Virus record (IMG/VR): IMGVR_UViG_3300044980_000156
Coordinates: 1-35,238 of that record
Length of the DNA stretch: 35,238 bases
Strand: one strand, 5' to 3'
Source of the DNA: a virus
Shown here: one piece after another, positions 7,046 through 12,279 of the stretch
How the letters are laid out: each line of letters opens with the position of its first letter
Position numbering within the stretch: the first letter of the stretch is position 1
Position numbers and translations under genes: made by a program
Notes under the pieces: model-generated
The model's input: the letters and a program-made list of their open reading frames with translations, nothing else
The model's database searches: none
Told to the model about the DNA's origin: nothing

Positions 7046-7303
7046 TAGAGTTCCTTCCGAGTAAGGAACTGGGTTAGGCACACAGTACGCCTCCATCGAC
7101 ATGCCGGCGCCTTCGGTGGTTCGACCATCGCGCCAGCATTTCTCTTTTCCACACATCCACAGGTTTTCCACATCCGTCACCGCTTGACTTGCGTCCACGA
7201 AAAGCCTTAGTGTTCATCCCGCCGAAGCACTTCGTGGAGCGACGGGAACTTTCTCCCTGCCAGGCGAAGTTTCCGTCACTCCCGGCTTTCGTGAAAAACA
7301 GGG
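7046..7303. promoter_or_regulatory. Intergenic region with DnaA-box-like sites and a possible promoter
   Basis: The 320-base gap before the helicase gene contains a perfect hairpin AGTTCCTT/AAGGAACT (7049-7070) just after the stop codon, with no T-run. It also contains two copies of TTTTCCACA (7145-7153 and 7164-7172), which fit the DnaA-box consensus TTWTNCACA, 19 bp apart, with CATCCACAG between them. A possible promoter is TTGACT (7184-7189) with TAGTGT (7208-7213) at 18-bp spacing. The leader hairpin at 7304-7338 follows. Together these suggest a regulatory or origin region, but two boxes alone are weak evidence. Confidence 0.45.
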
Positions 7304-7338
7304 GAGCGAAAGTCCCCGGCAAGGGGAGCTTTCGCGGT
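7304..7338 (+). ncRNA. GGYAA-loop leader hairpin, copy 1
   Basis: This 35-nt element is identical to 10182-10216. Its 5' arm GCGAAAGTCCCC pairs with the 3' arm GGGGAGCTTTCGC over 12 base pairs with one bulged G, closing the loop GGCAA. Conserved flanks are GAG before and GGTAA after. It ends 28 bases before the helicase ATG at 7367. It would act as RNA in the 5' leader. The function is unknown. A translational operator or stability element is possible. Confidence 0.7.
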
Positions 7339-7366
7339 AAGACTCGATCGCCTGGCAGCCTGGCAA

Positions 7367-8824
7367 ATGACAAAACCTAATTCAGAAATTGCGCAGACGC
7401 TTCCCCATAACATCGAAGCGGAGCGCGCCATCCTCGGCGGCATTATGATCCACAATCCGGCTCTCGAAAGCGTGGCCGACAAACTTACGCCGGATGCTTT
7501 CTTCCACGTCAATCACAAGAAAATCTACGACGCCATCCTGGCCTTGCACGAAGACGAATTGCCGATGGACGAAATTCATGTGATCGAATGGCTGTCCCAG
7601 GCCCGCACGCTCGAGGTCGCGGGCGGCGCGGGATACATTTCCGCACTGCTCGATGGCCGCCCCATCATCAACAATCTTTCCAACTACGCGGACATCGTGG
7701 CCGGGAAAGCGCGCCTGCGAAAGCTGATCCGGGAAACGGAGTTCGTCCAGAAGCGCGCCCTCGAGGGATGGGCCAATGTGGACGATCTGGAAACTCAGTT
7801 TCGCAGCGCGATTGAATTGACGGAGCCAGGCGGAAACGGGAATGGCAACGGCCACAAGATCAGCTACTCCACCACGGAGTTCCTGCAAAAAGACTGGCCC
7901 GAACCGGAATATCTCGTCCAGGGTTTGCTTGCGCGTAATTCGCCTTCGATGATTGTGGCCATGCCGCACAGCCTGAAAAGTTTTTTCACCATCGGCCTTG
8001 CCTATTCGTGCTCCGTGGCCACAGAGAAAGCCCTCGGGCGATTGATGGTGCCGAAGGCGTTTCGGACGATGCTCGTCCAGGTGGAAGAGTCCGGCGCGGA
8101 AATGAAAAAGCGGATCCGCGATTTCCTGGCCACGAAACAATTCCTGGACGTGGATCCCGACAATGTGCGGATCGTCCCACGCGAGGAATTTCCGCGCGAA
8201 GGCTTCACGGCCAAGTGGGCAAAGAAAGTGGTAACGGAAGCGCTGGAATTTAAGGCCGATCTGATCGTGTTCGATGTCTTGCGGCGTCTCTTCGTCGGCC
8301 ACGGCGATATGAACGGCCCGCAGGACTCCGCTACCTTCCTCGAAATGATCGATGCCGTGCGCGACGTCACCGGAGCGAATACGCTGCTCGTCCACCACAA
8401 AAACAAGAAAGACGCCGAGATGATGTACTCCGCGGCGGGCAGCATCAATTTCTCGGGATGGGCCAAAACCTTCATCGAATTTAAAAATAAGAAAATCCTG
8501 CCGAACAACGTTTCCACGGTGGAAATCGAAACCGATACGGCCTACGGAGTTTCCGCCGACCCGATGCGCATGGTTCTCGATTTAACTTCCATCATGCCGT
8601 TGCGCCTTGAGGCGATCGAAGATGGCGACGATCTGGCCGAAGCCCTGCAACAGATGGACACCGAGTGGAACATCCGCACGCTGATGGAAGTGCTGGGGAT
8701 TCCCCGATCGAGCGCGCAGCGCCGCATCCGGGGATGGGAAAAAACCGGCGCGATCCACAAGGTATCCGGCGGCAAAAAAGGCCGCGGCGGTTTGGCGGTC
8801 TACACCAAAGGCATCGGCGAGTAA
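7367..8824 (+). CDS. DnaB-like / RepA-like replicative helicase (485 aa)
   Basis: Residues about 12-150 are a DnaB-type N-terminal domain (LPHNIEAERAILGGIM, later NNLSNYADIV). A Gly/Asn linker at about 155-163 leads to a RecA-fold ATPase of the RepA/AAA_25 type. The Walker A position reads AMPHSLKS (Lys204-Ser205), keeping the Lys-Ser but losing the usual glycines. Walker B is ADLIVFD (Asp303), and LLVHHKNKK (His343-His344) is the downstream motif usual in this group. Residues about 420-485 form a winged-helix-like domain (RTLMEVLGIPRSSAQRRI). It probably unwinds the origin and recruits host replication proteins. The iteron region directly downstream fits an origin role. The ATG at 7367 has no strong ribosome binding site. 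Confidence 0.85.
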   Translation: MTKPNSEIAQTLPHNIEAERAILGGIMIHNPALESVADKLTPDAFFHVNHKKIYDAILALHEDELPMDEIHVIEWLSQARTLEVAGGAGYISALLDGRPIINNLSNYADIVAGKARLRKLIRETEFVQKRALEGWANVDDLETQFRSAIELTEPGGNGNGNGHKISYSTTEFLQKDWPEPEYLVQGLLARNSPSMIVAMPHSLKSFFTIGLAYSCSVATEKALGRLMVPKAFRTMLVQVEESGAEMKKRIRDFLATKQFLDVDPDNVRIVPREEFPREGFTAKWAKKVVTEALEFKADLIVFDVLRRLFVGHGDMNGPQDSATFLEMIDAVRDVTGANTLLVHHKNKKDAEMMYSAAGSINFSGWAKTFIEFKNKKILPNNVSTVEIETDTAYGVSADPMRMVLDLTSIMPLRLEAIEDGDDLAEALQQMDTEWNIRTLMEVLGIPRSSAQRRIRGWEKTGAIHKVSGGKKGRGGLAVYTKGIGE

Positions 8825-8858
8825 TTCCCTCTTTCTGTAAATTTTAATTTACAAATGT
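8825..8858. promoter_or_regulatory. AT-rich palindrome after the helicase gene
   Basis: TGTAAATT-TT-AATTTACA (8836-8853) is a perfect 8-bp inverted repeat just after the helicase stop and before the first iteron. It may be a weak terminator-like stem, an operator or an unwinding element of the origin. The sequence alone does not decide. Confidence 0.4.
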
Positions 8859-9178
8859 AAATGCCCAGCGTGGGCATTTGACGTGTAACCTTTCTACCCC
8901 ACCATTTTCCGCCCGTCCCCTCGCGCGCGCGTAGAGAAAGGCCAAAAGTGGGCATTTAAGGCTTAAACCGAATACTCTCTATAGTTTCCAAATGCCCATT
9001 TAAATGCCCACTCCCTAGGGGGATATCGAACGATTCCTAACCTAAAGCAAATGAACACAATAGCTTCCAAATGCCCACTCACCCCCTAAAAAGTGGGCAT
9101 TTAATGGGCATTTAAATGGGCATTTAGGATGTCCTGTGTTTTGTACATACTAATCCTATTTTCGGGCCTAAATGCCCA
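8859..9178. repeat. Iteron array: ten copies of AAATGCCCA in both orientations
   Basis: Perfect copies of AAATGCCCA start at 8859, 8990, 9002, 9069 and 9170 on the plus strand. Perfect copies of the complement TGGGCATTT start at 8871, 8949, 9094, 9105 and 9117. The pair at 8859/8871 forms a 21-bp perfect palindrome. The pair 8990/9002 and the trio 9094/9105/9117 are tandem at 11-12 bp, about one helical turn, as expected for a protein that binds side by side on one face of the DNA. No gene lies in this stretch, which is visibly richer in A/T than its surroundings. It is most likely a replication origin bound by an initiator, or a large operator. Confidence 0.85.
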
Positions 9179-9206
9179 TTTTCTCTCCCTCTCCCGGACC
9201 CCCTGA

Positions 9207-9239
9207 GTGACAAAATTTGTCACTGACAAAATTTGTCAC
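9207..9239. promoter_or_regulatory. Two tandem 15-bp palindromic operators
   Basis: TGACAAA-A-TTTGTCA occurs twice, at 9208-9222 and 9224-9238, with a 16-bp period. Each copy is a perfect inverted repeat around one central A. This is the form of a binding site for a dimeric helix-turn-helix regulator. It lies about 80-110 bp upstream of the promoter at 9320. The regulator was not identified in the window. Confidence 0.6.
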
Positions 9240-9304
9240 TTTTCGAATAGGCTCTGTGGAGAGCGCAGTTCACTTCCATTTTCTTTCTTTCTTTTTATCT
9301 CTCC

Positions 9305-9347
9305 ACTCATACAATACTCTTGACAAAACTCATACATGTATGATATT
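9305..9347 (+). promoter_or_regulatory. Promoter with overlapping palindromic operator for the small-gene operon
   Basis: TTGACA at 9320-9325 has GATATT at 9342-9347 after 16 bases. The 12-bp perfect palindrome CATACATGTATG (9331-9342) lies between the two boxes, and ACTCATACA is repeated at 9305-9313 and 9328-9336, 23 bp apart. The core ATACATGTA also occurs at 5602-5610 in the divergent control region, suggesting one regulator for both sites. The first gene starts at 9368. Confidence 0.5.
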
Positions 9348-9367
9348 CTCTCTCCAGTGAATGAGTA

Positions 9368-9574
9368 ATGGCGACCGTAAACCAAATCGAAATTCAGCAG
9401 TCGATCGAAGGCCGGAAGATCGCCACGCACTGCGGATGGTGCGCGAAAAAATTGCCGCGATGGAACGGCAAGCGAGGCCAGCCGCGGAAGTTTTGCAAAG
9501 GCACGAATTGCCAGGTATACGCCTGGCGCCGGGATCATCCCCGGAAGAAAATCGACACGGGAGACTTGATATGA
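9368..9574 (+). CDS. Small zinc-finger-like protein (68 aa)
   Basis: A 68-residue basic protein with CGWC at residues 22-25 and FCKGTNC at about 43-49, spaced as a possible four-cysteine zinc site, followed by a basic tail. Small proteins of this kind often bind nucleic acid. Its own target is unknown. It is the first gene after the iteron and operator region and is followed by an ATGA overlap with the next gene, so it could be a regulator of this region. ATG 9368 has no clear ribosome binding site. Transcription from the promoter at 9320-9347 would leave a very short leader. Confidence 0.65.
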   Translation: MATVNQIEIQQSIEGRKIATHCGWCAKKLPRWNGKRGQPRKFCKGTNCQVYAWRRDHPRKKIDTGDLI

Positions 9575-9846
9575 AAACCCTGCGAAACGCGATTCGTGAT
9601 TCGTGGCCAGCCATGCGTGAAAAATTTTGGCGGCTATTTCTGCGCGCGTTGCGTGCGGTGACGCTGGCGGTCGACGATTGGATTCAGCGGCAGGAAGTTG
9701 CCCTCCGCGAAAAAACGGCCGTGGCGCAGTTTCAAGCCGAAGTCGATCCAGTCCAGAGCCGCAAGCGCGAAAAGGTTTCCCGGGCCGCAAAGCCGCGCCG
9801 CCCGCGCCTGGTTTATCAGCACGGCGAATTTGTGGAAGTTCGCTAG
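9571..9846 (+). CDS. Small basic helical protein (91 aa)
   Basis: The start is ATG 9571, overlapping the previous stop as ATGA. An upstream in-frame ATG at 9361 would only read through the zinc-finger gene in another frame. Residues about 1-50 form an amphipathic helical region rich in Trp, Arg and Leu (FWRLFLRALRAVTLAV). The C-terminal 30 residues are strongly basic (SRKREK, KPRRPR). It could associate with membrane or DNA. I do not recognise a family. Confidence 0.55.
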   Translation: MKTLRNAIRDSWPAMREKFWRLFLRALRAVTLAVDDWIQRQEVALREKTAVAQFQAEVDPVQSRKREKVSRAAKPRRPRLVYQHGEFVEVR

Positions 9847-9863
9847 AGTAAATCTAAAAAGGG

Positions 9864-9885
9864 GAGCGCACATAGAGTGCGCGGT
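9864..9885 (+). ncRNA. Short leader hairpin related to the GGYAA element
   Basis: GCGCAC (9866-9871) pairs with GTGCGC (9877-9882) around the loop ATAGA. The flanks GAG-CG before and CG-CGGTGA after match the flanks of the 35-nt hairpins at 7304 and 10182, although stem and loop differ. It ends 9 bases before the ATG at 9895. Confidence 0.45.
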
Positions 9886-9894
9886 GAATAAAAA

Positions 9895-10176
9895 ATGAAG
9901 GCGACGATGCAGAGCACGAACAAGCTGGTGATCATCAACGGGATGAACTTTCGCGTCTGGCAAGGCGTGTCCGAACAGGGAACGAAATTTGTGGCGCTCG
10001 TGAACCGCCTGGCCGCGGGGACTCCCGACGATCAGACGAAAATCGTTGCAGAGCTCGCGAAGCAACAGGATCACGCCCCGATCGATCTCGCGCTGGCGCC
10101 CGCGCTCAAAACACTCGATCCGTCGATTGATCCGGGAATCGTGGAGCCGCCAGCAAAAGAAACGCCTGCCGCGTAG
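9895..10176 (+). CDS. Small conserved-type phage protein (93 aa)
   Basis: A soluble 93-residue protein. The N-terminal half (LVIINGMNFRVWQGVSEQGTK) resembles small hypothetical proteins I have seen in many phage genomes, with a beta-hairpin-like N-G-x(3)-R-V-W-x-G pattern. The C-terminal half is Ala/Pro-rich and probably flexible. No active site is visible. The start ATG 9895 follows the short hairpin leader. The 35-nt GGYAA hairpin lies directly after its stop. Function is unknown. Confidence 0.6.
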   Translation: MKATMQSTNKLVIINGMNFRVWQGVSEQGTKFVALVNRLAAGTPDDQTKIVAELAKQQDHAPIDLALAPALKTLDPSIDPGIVEPPAKETPAA

Positions 10177-10181
10177 GGAGA

Positions 10182-10216
10182 GAGCGAAAGTCCCCGGCAA
10201 GGGGAGCTTTCGCGGT
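10182..10216 (+). ncRNA. GGYAA-loop leader hairpin, copy 2
   Basis: Identical over all 35 bases to 7304-7338. It begins just after the stop of the previous gene and ends 4 bases before ATG 10221. The purine-rich AAGGGGAG that could serve as ribosome binding site lies in the 3' arm and is paired with CCCC, so folding could control access of the ribosome. Confidence 0.75.
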
Positions 10217-10220
10217 GAAC

Positions 10221-10433
10221 ATGACGGATGAAGGCCGGCAAATTCTGTATCGCATGAAAGTGCGCTGCTCCGAACAATGGGGCATCGCGCTGGCGGATAT
10301 GGAACTGGAAAACATTCCGGCCAGTACGCCCCTCGGGGCGATTGCCTGGCACGACGCGATTTTGATTTGCCATCTGCTTCGGAGAGGGTTTCAGGCCCCG
10401 GAGAAATATCGAAAGCGAGGGTTTCCTAAATGA
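10221..10433 (+). CDS. Small hypothetical protein (70 aa)
   Basis: A soluble, mixed-charge 70-residue protein (MTDEGRQILYRMKVR...). It has no cysteine pair or membrane segment. GTG at 10215 is an alternative start two codons earlier, but it lies partly inside the leader hairpin, so ATG 10221 is preferred. It overlaps the next gene as ATGA. The family was not recognised. Confidence 0.6.
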   Translation: MTDEGRQILYRMKVRCSEQWGIALADMELENIPASTPLGAIAWHDAILICHLLRRGFQAPEKYRKRGFPK

Positions 10434-10861
10434 TGGACATTCGAAAACTGCAATGGACGCTTCCTCCGTTCCTTTATTTCTTCTGCCTGATCGTCATGAT
10501 CACGGCAGGATTGAAAGTTTATCGGCTGGATCGGCAAATCGATGCAATCCGGGCGACTTACGATAAACAGCTGGGCGATCTGCAAACCACGATCAACGAA
10601 CAAACGAAAGAAATTTCCAATTGCCGCAAAACGGTGATCGGGGACGGAACCGCGACGATCTTGATGGATGTGAACCATCCCTACGGCAAATTCGTTTCCC
10701 CGGCCGCCCAGCTGCCGGCGGGATACATTCCCGGGCCGGTGTGGATCGTCCCCCGCCGGATCGTGCCGCGCACGATGGATGGCACGCTGAACGGCGCGTA
10801 CGCGTACCTGCATTCAGACGGAACGATGGAGCCGTGGCGCACGGCGGGAGAATCGAAGTGA
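10430..10861 (+). CDS. Membrane-anchored coiled-coil protein (143 aa)
   Basis: The N-terminus carries a membrane helix at about residues 12-30 (PPFLYFFCLIVMITAGL). A heptad-like helix follows at about 35-68 (RQIDAIRATYDKQLGDLQT), then a soluble Pro-rich domain of about 75 residues. The predicted topology is N-in with the bulk outside the cytoplasm. Its start overlaps the previous stop (ATGA). This is an unusual gene for a replication-side operon and might be a membrane-directed accessory or a spanin-like factor. Function is not known. Confidence 0.6.
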   Translation: MMDIRKLQWTLPPFLYFFCLIVMITAGLKVYRLDRQIDAIRATYDKQLGDLQTTINEQTKEISNCRKTVIGDGTATILMDVNHPYGKFVSPAAQLPAGYIPGPVWIVPRRIVPRTMDGTLNGAYAYLHSDGTMEPWRTAGESK

Positions 10862-11265
10862 GCGAAAAACCTGGACACTTTCTGATTGACACTTCGGAGC
10901 CGGCCTGGATTCGCGATGCCAGCGCCGCCGTCGTGGATATTGACTCGTCGCAGCCGGAGAAAATCCCGCAGATGATCGCGGAAATCTGCGCCGGCGAGTT
11001 TTCCTACTGCGAGCATTGCGGCTTTTCCGCGCCCTTCTGGCCCACGAAGCAATGGGCCGATCACATCTTGACCGAACATGCCGTGAATCTGACGATCCAA
11101 GCGCGCACCGGAACGAGCCAACTGTGCGACGAAGGGATCAACCAGTCGCAGCAACTATTTTTCAGCATGATGTTTGGCGCGCGGGTTTCCATGCGCCGGC
11201 GCGCCTGGAAGCTGGGTTATACCGTGATCAAATCCGTGCCCGGCTGGAATCCGCGTTCGAATTGA
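10858..11265 (+). CDS. C2H2-like zinc-finger protein (135 aa)
   Basis: The start is GTG 10858, forming a GTGA overlap with the previous stop. The centre has CEHCGFSAPFW and then HILTEHAV (C-x2-C-x14-16-H-x4-H), a classical C2H2-type zinc finger spacing. The C-terminal 60 residues are helical and basic (RVSMRRRAWKLGY). A DNA- or protein-binding role is likely. The target is unknown. A longer frame from 10621 exists only because it runs out of frame through the previous gene. Confidence 0.6.
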   Translation: MSEKPGHFLIDTSEPAWIRDASAAVVDIDSSQPEKIPQMIAEICAGEFSYCEHCGFSAPFWPTKQWADHILTEHAVNLTIQARTGTSQLCDEGINQSQQLFFSMMFGARVSMRRRAWKLGYTVIKSVPGWNPRSN

Positions 11266-11275
11266 CTCTTTTCTT

Positions 11276-11389
11276 ATGAACTTGCGCCGGATGATTTTCG
11301 CGTCGCTGTGGCTCGTCCCCGTTGCGGCGCTGCTCGTGTACAGATTTACGATCCGCCCGATCCTGAACTGGATTCAAGGGATGCTGTGA
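11276..11389 (+). CDS. Very small single-pass membrane protein (37 aa)
   Basis: A 37-residue ORF: basic N-terminus, one hydrophobic helix (IFASLWLVPVAALLVYRF) and a short tail. The stop shares one base with the next ATG (TGATG), and it sits in a series of tightly linked genes, which supports it being real despite its size. No ribosome binding site of note is visible (TTTTCTT precedes). Function is unknown. Confidence 0.45.
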   Translation: MNLRRMIFASLWLVPVAALLVYRFTIRPILNWIQGML

Positions 11390-11502
11390 TGAACTTTTCC
11401 GATGCGTTGCGCGAAATGGTTTCCTACGGCGCGGTTCATCCCCTGCGTTTCGCGGCGTTGATGTTTTGGTGCGGATATCTCTTTCACGGGTGCACGTCAT
11501 GA
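11389..11502 (+). CDS. Very small hydrophobic protein (37 aa)
   Basis: A 37-residue ORF starting at ATG 11389, linked at both ends by overlapping stop/start codons (TGATG before, ATGA after). The C-terminal half is hydrophobic with two cysteines (FAALMFWCGYLFHGC). It may insert in a membrane. The ORF is open further upstream, but ATG 11389 fits the overlap pattern of the neighbouring genes. Confidence 0.45.
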   Translation: MNFSDALREMVSYGAVHPLRFAALMFWCGYLFHGCTS

Positions 11503-11645
11503 ACAAAGACCAAGAGGAATTCAACAAGACGCGGGAAAAGCTATTCAAGCTGGCGGACAAGATGGGCCTGCGGTTGACGTTGACGGTGAAAAACAAATTC
11601 CAGGCCGCGCCGCAACCGCCTGCGAAGCGGGAGCCGGGAGAATGA
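11499..11645 (+). CDS. Small charged helical protein (48 aa)
   Basis: A 48-residue ORF with a Lys/Glu-rich amphipathic helix (EEFNKTREKLFKLADKMG) and a Pro/Ala tail. It starts and ends with ATGA overlaps, which supports it as a real member of the operon. No motif was recognised. Confidence 0.45.
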   Translation: MNKDQEEFNKTREKLFKLADKMGLRLTLTVKNKFQAAPQPPAKREPGE

Positions 11646-11989
11646 GCGCTTTGCCTTATATCCTCACGATTGACGCGAAGATCCCGCCGCTGTGGCGATC
11701 GAGGCGATCCATAGTTCAGCGGATCACGCTCGACACCGATTTTGAGATCCAGGAAATTCGTTCGCGCGACTTGTATCACTACAACATTCAGATGTGGTTC
11801 GGTGAGAGGGCTGGTATGACGTTTCCGCATCGTTCGTACAATGTCTGCGTTCCTTTCATTATGCCTATAGTGCTTCCCAAGGGATCGCTGATCCAGATCG
11901 AAGTGTCCAACTATCTTTGGAGAATTCTTTCGAACAAGGTGTCGGTATGGTTTTGCGGCAATCGGTTGTATGCGGAGCCTGGGGAATGA
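11642..11989 (+). CDS. Beta-rich protein resembling the capsid-like proteins (115 aa)
   Basis: A 115-residue beta-rich protein. The pattern RITLDTDFEIQEIRS, then a Pro-containing turn and IVLPKGSLIQIEVSN, then a final strand KVSVWFCGNRLY parallels the leftward capsid-like proteins. There the same order appears as IQIDSDADFQLLMLLADYTS, LLPKKRVYNISIVN and IQISFWGYKLF. It may be a minimal single jelly-roll-type domain. Unlike its likely relatives it is encoded in the rightward unit. ATGA overlaps join it to both neighbours. The similarity is by eye and needs a profile comparison. Confidence 0.6.
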   Translation: MSALPYILTIDAKIPPLWRSRRSIVQRITLDTDFEIQEIRSRDLYHYNIQMWFGERAGMTFPHRSYNVCVPFIMPIVLPKGSLIQIEVSNYLWRILSNKVSVWFCGNRLYAEPGE

Positions 11990-12279
11990 GAGTCTTCATG
12001 ACTGAACGGCAACGCTTGCTTGCCCGTCACGCACTTGGATTGCCGAACAGGAAAAACACTTCGTATCGAAATCATTTCTGTGCCGGCCCCGGCCACAATG
12101 ACTATGCCGACTGGGAAGAAATGGTCAAAGCTGGATGGGCTGTCAAACGATCCAGCGATTTGTGGGGCGGCGACGATATGTTTCATTTGACGTTGGAAGG
12201 CGCACGGAAGGCGCGAGAGCCTAAAGAGCATCTAAGTCAGGACGAGACTCGGATGATGCGCGAATTGGAAGTGCGATGA
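11986..12279 (+). CDS. Conserved-type phage hypothetical protein (97 aa)
   Basis: The start ATG 11986 overlaps the previous stop (ATGA). The protein begins with RQRLLARHALGLPN, has a central GPGHNDYADWEEMV and ends with a Gly-rich GGDDMFHLT strand-helix. I have seen this arrangement in small hypothetical proteins of many tailed and untailed phages, with no assigned function. It is soluble and has no catalytic residues I can name. Its stop overlaps the start of the ATPase gene. Confidence 0.65.
   Translation: MRVFMTERQRLLARHALGLPNRKNTSYRNHFCAGPGHNDYADWEEMVKAGWAVKRSSDLWGGDDMFHLTLEGARKAREPKEHLSQDETRMMRELEVR

Noticed and set aside
7382-8398. 338-residue minus ORF opposite the helicase
   Set aside because: Arg/His-rich shadow. 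The helicase frame has clear domain motifs.
8859-9178. CRISPR array
   Set aside because: The repeat unit is only 9 bp, occurs in both orientations and has irregular spacing. Iterons fit, a CRISPR array does not.
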